Positions 52,636 to 62,078 of a stretch of 64,000 nt of DNA are shown here, one piece after another (position 1 is the first letter of the stretch; each line of letters begins with the position of its first letter). The notes beneath the pieces are model-generated. The model was not told the origin of the DNA. It was given only the letters and a program-made list of their open reading frames with translations, and ran no database searches. The stretch covers positions 310,001-374,000 of the forward strand of contig JABVXU010000016.1 in assembly GCA_013365365.1 (NCBI GenBank), given 5' to 3'. Source of the DNA: Cruorifilaria tuberocauda. Taxonomy: Eukaryota; Nematoda; Chromadorea; Rhabditida; Onchocercidae. Made by a program: the position numbers and the translations under genes.

Positions 52636-53320
52636 ATCTTTTCTCCCTTTTTGCATAATCTTCTAATGCTTTACTCAAATCTTGACAAGAAAAATCAGGC
52701 CACAAAGTATCACAGAAATATAACTCAGCATAAGCTGCTTGCCATAACAAAAAGTTACTTAATCTTTTTTCTCCACCAGTGCGAATCAATAGATCCAACT
52801 TTGGTAAATCTTTAGTGTATAAAAATTTTTCAAATCTATCTTCTGAAACAGAATTAATATTTTCTTTTATAATCCTACTTATAGCATGTATAATTTCTTG
52901 CTTTGCGCCATAGCTGACCGCTACAGTAAGCAACAACCCATCATTTTTACGTGTCATTTCTTCAACTTTCTTTATTTGATCAAATACTTTGCAGGGCAAC
53001 AAATTTAAATTTCCAACAAAGTTCAATTTAATGTTATAGCTACAAATGAAATTAACTTTATCTTCATCAGTTAGAGTAAAGTAAAATAAATCAAATATAC
53101 AATCGATTTCTTCTTTAGGTCTAAGCCAGTTCTCCATAGAAAATGCATATAAAGTTAAACATGGTATGGTTAAAGTTATACAATACTTAGCAATATCATA
53201 CGCAACTTCACTACCTTTCCTATAACCATCAATCTTTATCCTACCCTGCTTGCTTGCCCATCTACTATTACCATCCATTATGATGGCTAAATGTTTTGGC
53301 AGAGATTCTAGATTCAACAT
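52625..53320 (-). CDS. uppS: Isoprenyl (undecaprenyl) diphosphate synthase
   Basis: The 231-residue cis-prenyltransferase adds isopentenyl units to farnesyl diphosphate. The catalytic Asp16 is in LAIIMDGNSRWA, followed by GY..G and TLYAFSMENWLRP. The C-terminal LIRTGGEKRLSNFLLWQAAYAELYF is the LIRTGGE.RlSNFLLWQ.aYsEl family signature. Lipid carriers of this type serve peptidoglycan and other envelope glycans; retention together with murB is notable. It overlaps cdsA and continues the rpsB-tsf-pyrH-frr cluster after a 312-bp gap. Confidence 0.95.
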   Translation of the reverse strand: MLNLESLPKHLAIIMDGNSRWASKQGRIKIDGYRKGSEVAYDIAKYCITLTIPCLTLYAFSMENWLRPKEEIDCIFDLFYFTLTDEDKVNFICSYNIKLNFVGNLNLLPCKVFDQIKKVEEMTRKNDGLLLTVAVSYGAKQEIIHAISRIIKENINSVSEDRFEKFLYTKDLPKLDLLIRTGGEKRLSNFLLWQAAYAELYFCDTLWPDFSCQDLSKALEDYAKREKRYGR

Positions 53321-53632
53321 CTTAATTTAATCAGATTTTGCAACTTAAGTGAAATTTTTTCAATCTCAGAAGGCATCTGAAAATGTGTTATTCCAGTTCC
53401 ATGATACAGAAAGTACACTAAGCTGATAAGTTCAAAAGAAGTCATGATTATGTTAAAAATACAATATCCTTAATGAAGGCATATGAAAAGCTTTATTAAA
53501 ACGCTGGTTACTAAAAAGGTATTCTTTTTGATAGAAACTATTCTAAAGTCATAATGTTTATATAGTTACATACCAACTATCATTATACATTACAATAGAG
53601 CTGAAAGTATTCACTCTTATTTATATCATAAC
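53321..53632. other. 312-bp gap between frr and uppS
   Basis: No open frame, RNA or clear terminator found. The gap suggests that uppS-cdsA may have its own promoter. Confidence 0.4.
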
Positions 53633-54190
53633 CTAACGATATAATATTTCCCTTTCTTTAATGGAAAATTCACCATCAATCTTTTTAATATTATTATCAG
53701 TAATATTTTGTACCTGTTTTTTAGCATCATGGAAATCATCTTCTGAGATTTCTTTACTTTCCTGCATTTTTTCTATCTCCTCCATGACATCTCTACGTAT
53801 ATTTCTAATAGCAACTCGTGCACTCTCAGCAAACTGGTGTAGCAACTTTACTAACCTTCTACGAGCTTCTTGTGTTAGATCTGGAAGAGTTATACGTATA
53901 GTGTTATTTTCAATAACATAGTTGAAATTTAAGTTAGTATTCAATATAGCATTTTTTATCTCACCTATAATACTAACATCCCAAACTTTAATTGATAAGG
54001 TCTTATTATCTGTAACTGAGATATCTGCAACCTGACTTAGCTTTTGATGCCCACTATAGGCATTTACAACTATACCATCTAGTAATGATACGCTAGCTCT
54101 ACCAGTACGTATACCTTTAATATTATTGCAAAAAGATTGAACAGTTTTTAGCATCCTTTCTTTCATTTTAGTTTTTACTTCACTTAACAT
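53633..54190 (-). CDS. frr: Ribosome recycling factor
   Basis: The 185-residue factor has normal length and the typical start MLSEVKTKMKERMLKTVQSF. It also has GIRTGRASVSLLDGIVVNAYSG, the ITLPDLTQEARRRLVKLLHQFAESARVAIRNIRRD block and a charged helical C-terminus. With EF-G it splits post-termination ribosomes. It follows pyrH by 10 nt in the rpsB-tsf-pyrH-frr operon. Confidence 0.97.
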   Translation of the reverse strand: MLSEVKTKMKERMLKTVQSFCNNIKGIRTGRASVSLLDGIVVNAYSGHQKLSQVADISVTDNKTLSIKVWDVSIIGEIKNAILNTNLNFNYVIENNTIRITLPDLTQEARRRLVKLLHQFAESARVAIRNIRRDVMEEIEKMQESKEISEDDFHDAKKQVQNITDNNIKKIDGEFSIKEREILYR

Positions 54191-54200
54191 AAGCTTTTTA

Positions 54201-54941
54201 TCACTTGCAACCTGAAACTATAGTATAAGTGCCAAACCCCTTAATAATATTAGCTATTTTTTCTCCTTTCAAAGAGAAAACTATAATTGGAATAGAATGC
54301 TCACGTGCAAGAGAGATAGCTGAAGCATCCATAACCCTTAAATCACGTGTTAACAAATCCATATAAGAAAGCCTATCATACATTATAGCATCCTCATGCT
54401 CTCCAGGATCAGCAGAATATATACCATTTACTTGTGTGCCTTTTATGATAACATCACAATTTGTTTCAATAGCACGTAGAACTGCAGCTGTATCTGTAGT
54501 AAAAAATGGATTACCAGTGCCTGCTGCAAAGATCACTACTCTACCTTTTTCCAAATGACGAATAGCTTTTCTCCTTATATAAGGCTCACATATAGAAGTC
54601 ATAGGTATTGCAGACAATACCCTAGACCCTACTGAATTTTTCTCTAGGAAGTTTTGTAAAATTAAAGCATTAATTACAGTTGCAAGCATTCCAATATAGT
54701 CACTGCTTGCTCTCTCACAACCATTTAAGGATGCAGATGCACCACGAAAGATATTACCACCACCAACAACAACACAGACCTGAACTCCAAGGCTATAAAT
54801 ATCAGCTATACCTTTACATAACTTATCTATAACTTCCATATCGTGGCCAAAAGCACGTGAGCCCATCAAAGCTTCACCAGAAATCTTGAATAAGACTCTA
54901 GAGTATTTTACCTTATTTCCTTTGTTTATTGCATTGTCCAC
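54201..54941 (-). CDS. pyrH: UMP kinase
   Basis: The 246-residue amino-acid-kinase-fold enzyme phosphorylates UMP to UDP. Motifs: [14 protein letters not shown] (P-site), [32 protein letters not shown] and the C-terminal [20 protein letters not shown]. The length is normal. It lies between tsf (10 nt upstream) and frr (10 nt downstream). carB, about 2.1 kb upstream in the window and also on the minus strand, starts the same pathway. Confidence 0.97.
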   Translation of the reverse strand: MDNAINKGNKVKYSRVLFKISGEALMGSRAFGHDMEVIDKLCKGIADIYSLGVQVCVVVGGGNIFRGASASLNGCERASSDYIGMLATVINALILQNFLEKNSVGSRVLSAIPMTSICEPYIRRKAIRHLEKGRVVIFAAGTGNPFFTTDTAAVLRAIETNCDVIIKGTQVNGIYSADPGEHEDAIMYDRLSYMDLLTRDLRVMDASAISLAREHSIPIIVFSLKGEKIANIIKGFGTYTIVSGCK

Positions 54942-54951
54942 CTCTAATTAC

Positions 54952-55824
54952 TTAACTTCTATTGCCCAAAATAAGTAACTTATAATCAGATAACTTAATA
55001 GGAGAATTTACACTTGATTCATTTAACTTTATAAAATCAGAAACTTTTATCTTATCATCTTTTATAAACTTCTGCTCCAATAGAACAACTTTCTCATAAT
55101 ACTTGGCTATTTGTCCATCTACTATTTTTTTTGTTATTTCTTCAGGCTTATTTAAGCTATTTACTTGTTTTTCAACTATAGAACGCTCATTACTTAATTT
55201 TGTACAACACAAATTATCTATAGAAAGAGCTTCTGGTTTCATAGCAACTACATGCATTGCTATTTGCTTTCCAATCTCCTGTAACTTTGATTGATCACCT
55301 GATGACTGCAACGCAACTAAAGCTCCAATTTTACCAAGATTACATATATCACCATGCACATAGCCAGCAATAACACCATCTTCATCGTTTTCTAGGTAAC
55401 AAAGCTTACTCAACTCCACCTTTTCCCCGAAAATAGATGTATTATTTATAATAACTTCTTGCACAGTACCAATATCTTCATATTCAGCATTTTTTAAATC
55501 ATCAATATTAGTACAGCGCTTTCGATAAGCAATTGATACTAAGTTTAAAATCAATTTTATAAACTTTTCATTTCTTGCAACAAAATCAGTTTCACAATTG
55601 AGCTCAATCAATACACCACGATTTCTATTTAAATGCATAGCAACTAGCCCATCTGAAGTTACCCTATCAACTTTCTTGTCAGCTTTAGCAAGTCCTATTA
55701 CACGTAATTTATCAATAGCCTTTTTAATATCACCATTACACTCTTCTAACGCTTTCTTACAGTCACCTATACCAATACCTGTTCTATCACGCAGCTCCTT
55801 TATACTACTTGTACTGATTTTCAT
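54952..55824 (-). CDS. tsf: Translation elongation factor Ts
   Basis: The 290-residue nucleotide exchange factor for EF-Tu has the N-terminal UBA-like domain ([21 protein letters not shown]) and the core motif [17 protein letters not shown]. The [14 protein letters not shown] stretch ([15 protein letters not shown]) follows. The start ATG overlaps the rpsB stop by 4 nt. The C-terminal part is somewhat divergent, as is common in Rickettsiales, but unbroken. Confidence 0.97.
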   Translation of the reverse strand: MKISTSSIKELRDRTGIGIGDCKKALEECNGDIKKAIDKLRVIGLAKADKKVDRVTSDGLVAMHLNRNRGVLIELNCETDFVARNEKFIKLILNLVSIAYRKRCTNIDDLKNAEYEDIGTVQEVIINNTSIFGEKVELSKLCYLENDEDGVIAGYVHGDICNLGKIGALVALQSSGDQSKLQEIGKQIAMHVVAMKPEALSIDNLCCTKLSNERSIVEKQVNSLNKPEEITKKIVDGQIAKYYEKVVLLEQKFIKDDKIKVSDFIKLNESSVNSPIKLSDYKLLILGNRS

Positions 55825-56660
55825 CTGCTACTACCATCCTTTTCCTCTCCCTTGTAAATCTTACTATGCCTCTTTTTAGTTTGCACAATACTATTTTCTT
55901 CCTCTTTAGTAAACTCATCACCCTTTATATTTATATCACCAACCTTAACTCCAGATTTTGTCAAACTAGATTCTATCCCAGCTAATATACAATCAGCAGC
56001 TAACCTGCAATAAAGTTCTACTGATTTCCTTGAGTCATCATTTCCTGGTATAGGATAAGTAATATCATCTGGATTAGAGTTAGTATCAAGCACCGCAACT
56101 ATCGGAATTCCTAATTTTACAGCCTCTTTAACAGCAATATGCTCTTTATTGGTATCAATAATAAATAGAATATCTGGAATTGCTCCCATCTCTCTAATAC
56201 CGCCTAATGCCTTGTCAAGTTTTTGCCTTTTTTTTTCAAGATTTCCTAATTCTTTCTTGGTTAAAACACTATTTTCATCATTCAAAATTTTCTCATATTG
56301 AACTAGAGTTCTTATCGAGGAAGAAACAGTTCCCCAGTTAGTAAGCATACCACCTAACCAACGATAATTCACATAGTATTGACCACAACGGATTGCTTCA
56401 TTTGCAATAATATCTAAAGCCTGAAATTTCGTACCAACAAATAAAATGCGACCGCCTTGAGATGCAATATCGTATAAAGCTTTCATTGCTACCTGTAGCA
56501 GAGGTAATGTTTTCCGCAAATCAATTATATGTATACGGTTTTCTTGATGTATCCCATATATGTATGGAGCCATTTTCGCATTCCATCGATTAATTTTATG
56601 ACCAAAATGCACACCAGAACTAGCTAAATCACGCATAGTGATTTCAGGTAAATTCACCAT
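55821..56660 (-). CDS. rpsB: 30S ribosomal protein S2
   Basis: The 279-residue S2 protein starts at ATG 56660 ([21 protein letters not shown]), which has a strong SD (GGGGA) seven bases upstream; a TTG at 56672 is rejected. [19 protein letters not shown] and [13 protein letters not shown] strings, [12 protein letters not shown] and [25 protein letters not shown] are conserved S2 blocks. A Lys/Glu-rich C-terminal tail of about 45 residues is typical of Ehrlichia-like S2. It leads the operon rpsB-tsf-pyrH-frr. Confidence 0.97.
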   Translation of the reverse strand: MVNLPEITMRDLASSGVHFGHKINRWNAKMAPYIYGIHQENRIHIIDLRKTLPLLQVAMKALYDIASQGGRILFVGTKFQALDIIANEAIRCGQYYVNYRWLGGMLTNWGTVSSSIRTLVQYEKILNDENSVLTKKELGNLEKKRQKLDKALGGIREMGAIPDILFIIDTNKEHIAVKEAVKLGIPIVAVLDTNSNPDDITYPIPGNDDSRKSVELYCRLAADCILAGIESSLTKSGVKVGDINIKGDEFTKEEENSIVQTKKRHSKIYKGEEKDGSSR

Positions 56661-56782
56661 ATTAATCCCCAAAACAGTTCATCTTTTATCAAATAACCTT
56701 AATAAGATTATCTGTATAAGTCATATGTAAAATTAAACTATTTTTATGGTAATATAAAAGGCACCAAAGCGCAAATAAAATA

Positions 56783-56811
56783 TTGACAAAATATAGCATA
56801 CTCATTAGCTT
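56783..56811 (+). promoter_or_regulatory. Likely tRNA-Asp promoter
   Basis: A perfect TTGACA (56783-56788), 17-base spacer and TAGCTT (56806-56811) end 20 bases before the tRNA-Asp 5' end. The -35 is strong; the -10 is weaker. Confidence 0.45.
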
Positions 56812-56831
56812 AAAAATTAAAGTAAAAAAAT

Positions 56832-56905
56832 GGGGGTGTAGCTCAGTTGGTTAGAGCGCATGCCTGTCACGCATGAGGTCGTGGGTTCAAGTCTCATCAC
56901 TCCCG
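56832..56905 (+). tRNA. tRNA-Asp (GTC)
   Basis: A 74-nt cloverleaf with acceptor GGGGGTG / CACTCCC (one G-T pair), D arm TAGCTCAGTTGGTTAGAGC, anticodon GTC (CCTGTCACG), T arm around GGGTTCAAGTCTC, and discriminator G. The CCA end is not fully encoded (CAT follows). It lies between rpsB and carB, pointing toward carB. Confidence 0.96.
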
Positions 56906-57039
56906 CATATGTTAAACTTTTATGTAATTTAAGATCACTATATTAGCTTTTTATCATGATCTCAGCAAACTTTAATTTCATTAGCTAAGAAAGCTATTCC
57001 ACCAAAAATGTTAAAATTACATATAAAACCATTTTAGTC

Positions 57040-60000
57040 TCAATACTTAACATTCTGTATTTGTTGCAATGACTTCACTTCTAGTTTACTATTTTTTAAA
57101 TGTTGAATGGCAAGAACTAGCGCTCTACTTCCAGAAGCAGTAGTGCTGTAAGCTATATTTTGCGAAATAGCAATTCTACGAATATCCTTGCTATCCGAGA
57201 TTGATTTTACACCTTTCGAAGTATTAATTACTAGACTTATTTTCCCATCTTTGAGCATATCAACTATATGAGGTCTTCCTTCTCTCACCTTATTTACAGC
57301 TTTTGCAGATATACCATTATTGTTTAAATACAAAGCTGTACCGCTTGTAGCATATACTTCAAAACCTAATTCTTTCAACATTCGTGCAACTAATAATATT
57401 TGCTCTTTATCATCATCTTTCACTGAAATCAAAGCTTTTCCTTCTGTTGGCAACTTATATCCTGCGGCCATGTACGCTTTTGCAAGCGCAGCTTCAAAGG
57501 ATGAGTCAATCCCCATGACCTCTCCTGTTGATTTCATTTCAGGACCAAGCAAAACATCAACTCCAGAAAAATGAGAAAACGGGAAAACAGCAGCCTTGAC
57601 TGCGAAATGACTAATAGATTTTTTTTCTTGCTTTAGTTTCCTACCTAGAATAACTTGAGTAGCAAGCTTTGCAACAGGAACATTAATTACCTTAGAAATA
57701 AAAGGAACTGTGCGACTAGCTCTCAAGTTCACTTCAAGTATATACACATCACTTTCCTGAATAGCAAACTGAATATTTATAAGACCTTTCACCTTTAATT
57801 CAAGAGCTACTTTTTCAGTTTGAAGTATGATCTCTTTTATAGTTTCATTATTTAATGTATTCGTTGGTATTGAACAAGTTGAATCACCAGAATGAATTCC
57901 AGCTTCTTCAATATGCTCCATAATTGCTGCAATGAAAACTTTTTCTCCATCACATACAGCATCAACATCGATCTCAACTGCATTTGCTAAGAATTTATCA
58001 AGCAACAACGACCCATGTCTAAAAATTTTAGTCTGACTAAGAACATATTCCTTAAAGCTATGAATATCGTGCTTAATTGACATTGATTGGCCACCTAAAA
58101 CGTAGGATGGTCTAACTACTAATGGGAACCCAATTTCTTTTGCATTAGTTAACGCCTCTTCTACTGAATAACAGATAGAATTTTCAGGTTGTTTTAAATT
58201 AAGTTGTAAAGCAAGGTTTCTAAATCTCATCCGGTCTTCAGCAAGATCTATAGAATCAAAAGATGTGCCTAAAATATTAAAACCCCTTTCACTTAGTGTT
58301 TTAGCTAATTTTAAAGGTGTTTGGCCACCTATTTGAACTATGACACCCATCAACGTGCCGTTCTCTTGCTCTTTACTTAACACATCAAGTACGTCTTCTT
58401 CAGTCAATGAGGCAAAATACAAGCGATCAGCAGTATCGTAATCAGTTGAAACAGTTTCAGGATTACAATTAACCATTATTGTTTCATATCCCATTTCTTT
58501 AGCAGCAGAAACTGCATGCACACATGCATAATCAAATTCAATACCTTGACCAATACGGTTTGGTCCACTACCTAAAATAACAACCTTTTCTCTGTCAGAA
58601 ACGTTTGCTTCGCATTCTGCCTTATTCATAATCTCTCCCTCATAGCAGCCATACATATAAGCAGTACTAGATTCAAATTCAGCTGCACAAGTATCTACAC
58701 GTTTATAAACTTGGTTAATGTTAAATTTCTTTCTCATGGCTTCAATTTGCTCAATACGATCCAGTATCGTTGCATTTGAATTGGAAATTTGCACCTGAAC
58801 TTCAGCATTAGATTCTTCAATAATAGGAAGTTTATTGCTCAAATTTGCAAGTCTTGCATCTGAAAACCCCATCTTTTTTAGTTCTAATATTTCATGTGCA
58901 GCTTCAGGCAAACCAGTTTCTTTAATTTTCTGTTCAGCCAATATAATTTGTTGTATATTCTGAAGAAACCATAGATCATATTTTGTAATTGAATTTATTT
59001 CTTCTATGCTTATTCCATGACGCATCGCGTCAGCAGCAGCTAGCAATCTATTTGGTAGGAATTTTGCTAACTGAGATTTTATATGATCAATGTCTGTATC
59101 CTTCGAGAACACTTCATCAAATCCTGTAAGCCCAGTTTCAAGTGAACGGAAAGCTTTCTGTATTGATTCGTTGAAAGTACGTCCTATAGACATCACTTCT
59201 CCTACTGATTTCATAGAAGTTGATAACTCACAATCTGTTCCCTTAAATTTTTCAAACTCAAAACGAGGGACTTTAGTAACAACATAATCAATTGCTGGCT
59301 CAAATGCAGCAGGTATAGATGGTGTACAGTCGTTACGTATTTCATCAAGTGAATAGCCAATAGCAAGTTTAGTTGCAATTTTTGCTATGGGATATCCTGT
59401 CGCTTTTGAAGCAAGTGCAGAAGAACGAGAAACTCTTGGATTCATTTCTATCACAATAAGACTCCCATCTTGTTTAGGATTGACTGCAAACTGCACATTT
59501 GCACCACCTGTACTGATATCAATTTCTCTCAGTACTGCTATAGATGCATTTCTCATTTGCTGGTATTCCGCATCGCGTAAAGTTAAAGCAGGAGCAACTG
59601 CAATGCTATCACCTGTGTGAACTCCCATAGGATCAACATTCTCTATCGAGCAGACCACTATACAGTTGTCCTTATAATCTCGAATAACTTCCATCTCATA
59701 TTCTTTCCACCCAATAATAGATTCATCCACCTGAGCTTCATTTATTGGTGAAATTTTCATGGCATTTCCGGCGATACTAAAAAATTCCTCTTTATTGTAT
59801 GCTATACCACTACCTGCACCACCAAGAGTAAATGATGAACGTATGATTGCAGGTAACCCAATATAATCCAGAGCTTCCTTTATTTGCCTTTGATTTTTTA
59901 CGATCATACTTTTAGGATACTTCAGACCTATCTTATCCATGGATTTGCGAAATAGGTCTCTATCCTCTGCTTTTTTTATTGCCTCTCTACTTACACCGAT

Positions 60001-60345
60001 TAATTTCACATTATATGTATCCAATACCCCATCATCTGCAAGCCTCATTGCACAATTCAAGGCAGTTTGACCACCCATCGTTGGCAATACCGCATCCGGT
60101 TTTTCCTTAATTATGATTTTTTCTACGATCTCAGGCAGTATAGGTTCAATATACGTTGCATCAGAAAATTCAGGATCTGTCATTATAGTTGCAGGGTTAG
60201 AATTCACCAGGATAACTTTATAACCTTCACTCTTTAATACCTTGCAACTTTGAGTCCCCGAATAGTCAAATTCACATGCCTGCCCTATAACTATTGGACC
60301 TGCTCCTATTATTAATATAGATTCTATATCTGTATATTTTGGCAT
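57040..60345 (-). CDS. carB: Carbamoyl-phosphate synthase large subunit
   Basis: The enzyme of about 1101 residues makes carbamoyl phosphate for pyrimidine (and arginine) synthesis. It has two homologous ATP-grasp halves: the first opens with [17 protein letters not shown], the second with [17 protein letters not shown]. The C-terminal MGS-like allosteric domain follows ([21 protein letters not shown]). ATG 60345 ([14 protein letters not shown]) was chosen; the frame extends to 60393 but those 16 residues are not conserved. It is unbroken and of normal length. carA is not in this window. Confidence 0.96.
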   Translation of the reverse strand: MPKYTDIESILIIGAGPIVIGQACEFDYSGTQSCKVLKSEGYKVILVNSNPATIMTDPEFSDATYIEPILPEIVEKIIIKEKPDAVLPTMGGQTALNCAMRLADDGVLDTYNVKLIGVSREAIKKAEDRDLFRKSMDKIGLKYPKSMIVKNQRQIKEALDYIGLPAIIRSSFTLGGAGSGIAYNKEEFFSIAGNAMKISPINEAQVDESIIGWKEYEMEVIRDYKDNCIVVCSIENVDPMGVHTGDSIAVAPALTLRDAEYQQMRNASIAVLREIDISTGGANVQFAVNPKQDGSLIVIEMNPRVSRSSALASKATGYPIAKIATKLAIGYSLDEIRNDCTPSIPAAFEPAIDYVVTKVPRFEFEKFKGTDCELSTSMKSVGEVMSIGRTFNESIQKAFRSLETGLTGFDEVFSKDTDIDHIKSQLAKFLPNRLLAAADAMRHGISIEEINSITKYDLWFLQNIQQIILAEQKIKETGLPEAAHEILELKKMGFSDARLANLSNKLPIIEESNAEVQVQISNSNATILDRIEQIEAMRKKFNINQVYKRVDTCAAEFESSTAYMYGCYEGEIMNKAECEANVSDREKVVILGSGPNRIGQGIEFDYACVHAVSAAKEMGYETIMVNCNPETVSTDYDTADRLYFASLTEEDVLDVLSKEQENGTLMGVIVQIGGQTPLKLAKTLSERGFNILGTSFDSIDLAEDRMRFRNLALQLNLKQPENSICYSVEEALTNAKEIGFPLVVRPSYVLGGQSMSIKHDIHSFKEYVLSQTKIFRHGSLLLDKFLANAVEIDVDAVCDGEKVFIAAIMEHIEEAGIHSGDSTCSIPTNTLNNETIKEIILQTEKVALELKVKGLINIQFAIQESDVYILEVNLRASRTVPFISKVINVPVAKLATQVILGRKLKQEKKSISHFAVKAAVFPFSHFSGVDVLLGPEMKSTGEVMGIDSSFEAALAKAYMAAGYKLPTEGKALISVKDDDKEQILLVARMLKELGFEVYATSGTALYLNNNGISAKAVNKVREGRPHIVDMLKDGKISLVINTSKGVKSISDSKDIRRIAISQNIAYSTTASGSRALVLAIQHLKNSKLEVKSLQQIQNVKY

Positions 60346-60492
60346 AACTGCAATAATAACCCTTAACTTGAGAATGTTACTAATCTTTCCCATAAAGAGA
60401 AATTTTATTAAATCTATAACTATATAAGCAGGTAAAAACCAAGTAATTTAAATTTAGTGCAGTCTTTTAGATAGAGAAGATATTTACATAAC

Positions 60493-61242
60493 TCATTCAA
60501 CGGGGTTACTCAGTGGTAAGATTGCTCCAGATATGTTGCAATCCTCAGAAGCCAATTCTACAAACTTATCTGTTAGTTTATTAGGTAATACTAATTTAGG
60601 AATATCCTTCTCAGGAAGGGCTTGCTTATACATTTCACTGTCAACATATCCTTCCTGATACACAGCATTTACACATAGTTTTGTATATTTTGTTTCAGAT
60701 GCATATATCTTCACCATAATTTCTAGCGCAGCTTTACTCGCAGCATAAGGTACCAAATATGGATAAGAAGATGGAGAAAGAGTCACTTCTGAGGTCATGA
60801 ATATTACTCTTCCAGAACTAGATTTTCTTAGCACAGGATCTAAATTTTTTAGCAAGTACCAATTGGCAGTAAAATTTGTATTCATTACATTCTGTAATTC
60901 TTCAAGTTCACAGTCATGAACAGAACTTAACTTACCGAAAACCCCAATACATGCAACTAATATATCAAGTATCCCAGATTCTGATAACTTCAAGCTTTCC
61001 ATCATATTTGCTAGTACCTTTACATTCTCAAAATCTAAAAGATCAAGCTGGATTAGCTTTACATAGCCTTCCTTGAACTTTTCAAGTTTTTCAATTTCAC
61101 TATAAAGTGGTCTGAGATTATCAACAGACCTTGAAACTAAAATTACATATGCACCTTCATTAACAAACCTTTTTGCAACAGCAGATCCTATTTCACTTGA
61201 AGCACCAGTAATTAAAGCTATTTTACCTTCTAATTTACCCAT
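60493..61242 (-). CDS. Short-chain dehydrogenase/reductase (SDR) family protein
   Basis: The 249-residue Rossmann-fold protein has the N-terminal motif ITGASSEIGSAVAKRF, in which the usual TGxxxGxG carries Glu instead of the middle Gly (codon GAA at about 61190). The catalytic region reads FMTSEVTLSP...YLVPYAASKAALE with the Tyr-x3-Lys pair present. Similar alphaproteobacterial SDRs are of unknown substrate. The Glu substitution may weaken NAD(P) binding, so activity is uncertain. It lies 11 nt downstream of the YihY gene (same strand) and about 100 bp upstream of carB. Confidence 0.85.
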   Translation of the reverse strand: MGKLEGKIALITGASSEIGSAVAKRFVNEGAYVILVSRSVDNLRPLYSEIEKLEKFKEGYVKLIQLDLLDFENVKVLANMMESLKLSESGILDILVACIGVFGKLSSVHDCELEELQNVMNTNFTANWYLLKNLDPVLRKSSSGRVIFMTSEVTLSPSSYPYLVPYAASKAALEIMVKIYASETKYTKLCVNAVYQEGYVDSEMYKQALPEKDIPKLVLPNKLTDKFVELASEDCNISGAILPLSNPVE

Positions 61243-61253
61243 TTATTTCCTCC

Positions 61254-62078
61254 TCAGTGAAACCCATTAAAACATTTTAGCTGAAAATTAAACTTTGCTC
61301 CATATATAAAAATTAAGCTCACTATATAAAAAAACAGTAACGAAACTACTACACCACCTAAACTTCCATATATCAAATCTAGCTGACCAAAGGAAGCTTT
61401 TAAGTATTGCTTAAAAATTGAAGCAGAAATTATCCAAAGCGCAACAGCTACACAAGATCCAGGAAACACATCTGACAAGTTCTGCTTTATATTTGGTAAC
61501 ATAAAATACAGCCAAGAGACCACTACGAAAAGCACAAACTCAACAAGAAGATATTTTGTATAACTTATCCTACAATAAGAAAAACCTATTAGCATTGGCA
61601 CTAACGCAGAGAATATTATAGTTAAAGTTATGATAAAAGTAATTGCTAAAAATTGCAATATACTCAGTACTCTTCTTAATAAATAAGGAGGCGAAACAGG
61701 AACTTTGTATGCTTTATTCAATATTGTTCTGAGTCCTTCAATTGTTGACGAAGCAGTCCAAACAGCTCCTACAATTGCTAAAGTCAATAAACTATGTGGT
61801 GGTCCTGATATTATCTCCTCAATTCGTGGCATTAAAGGTGCTAAAATGTCTTGTGGCATATTATCAATTATATATGTCCAGCCTATATTATATTGATCTA
61901 AAAAGTTTGCAAAAGTTGACGATAAAGCCATTAAGACAATGAGAAAAGGAAATATTGATAATATGATTAAAAATGATAAATATCCTGCATGCTCCATTCC
62001 ATCATTACAAATTGTATCAATCAAAGCATGATAAAGGCAATAAACAATGCTGTAAAATTTGTGCAGTAACTTATTCAC
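61254..62078 (-). CDS. YihY/BrkB-family inner membrane protein
   Basis: The 274-residue protein has about six membrane helices and the family features: N-terminal DGMEHAGYLSFLIILSIFPFLIVL (family: aA.lAf..l.slfPlll), then TIEGLRTILNKAYKVP (usually ..al..alN.aY) and GSLGGVVVSLLFFYI.SLIFIYGAKFN near the C-terminus. The family was once annotated as ribonuclease BN but is not an RNase; its function is unresolved (often called virulence factor BrkB-like or transporter-like). Length is typical. The SDR gene follows after 11 nt, probably in the same transcript. Confidence 0.87.
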   Translation of the reverse strand: MNKLLHKFYSIVYCLYHALIDTICNDGMEHAGYLSFLIILSIFPFLIVLMALSSTFANFLDQYNIGWTYIIDNMPQDILAPLMPRIEEIISGPPHSLLTLAIVGAVWTASSTIEGLRTILNKAYKVPVSPPYLLRRVLSILQFLAITFIITLTIIFSALVPMLIGFSYCRISYTKYLLVEFVLFVVVSWLYFMLPNIKQNLSDVFPGSCVAVALWIISASIFKQYLKASFGQLDLIYGSLGGVVVSLLFFYIVSLIFIYGAKFNFQLKCFNGFH

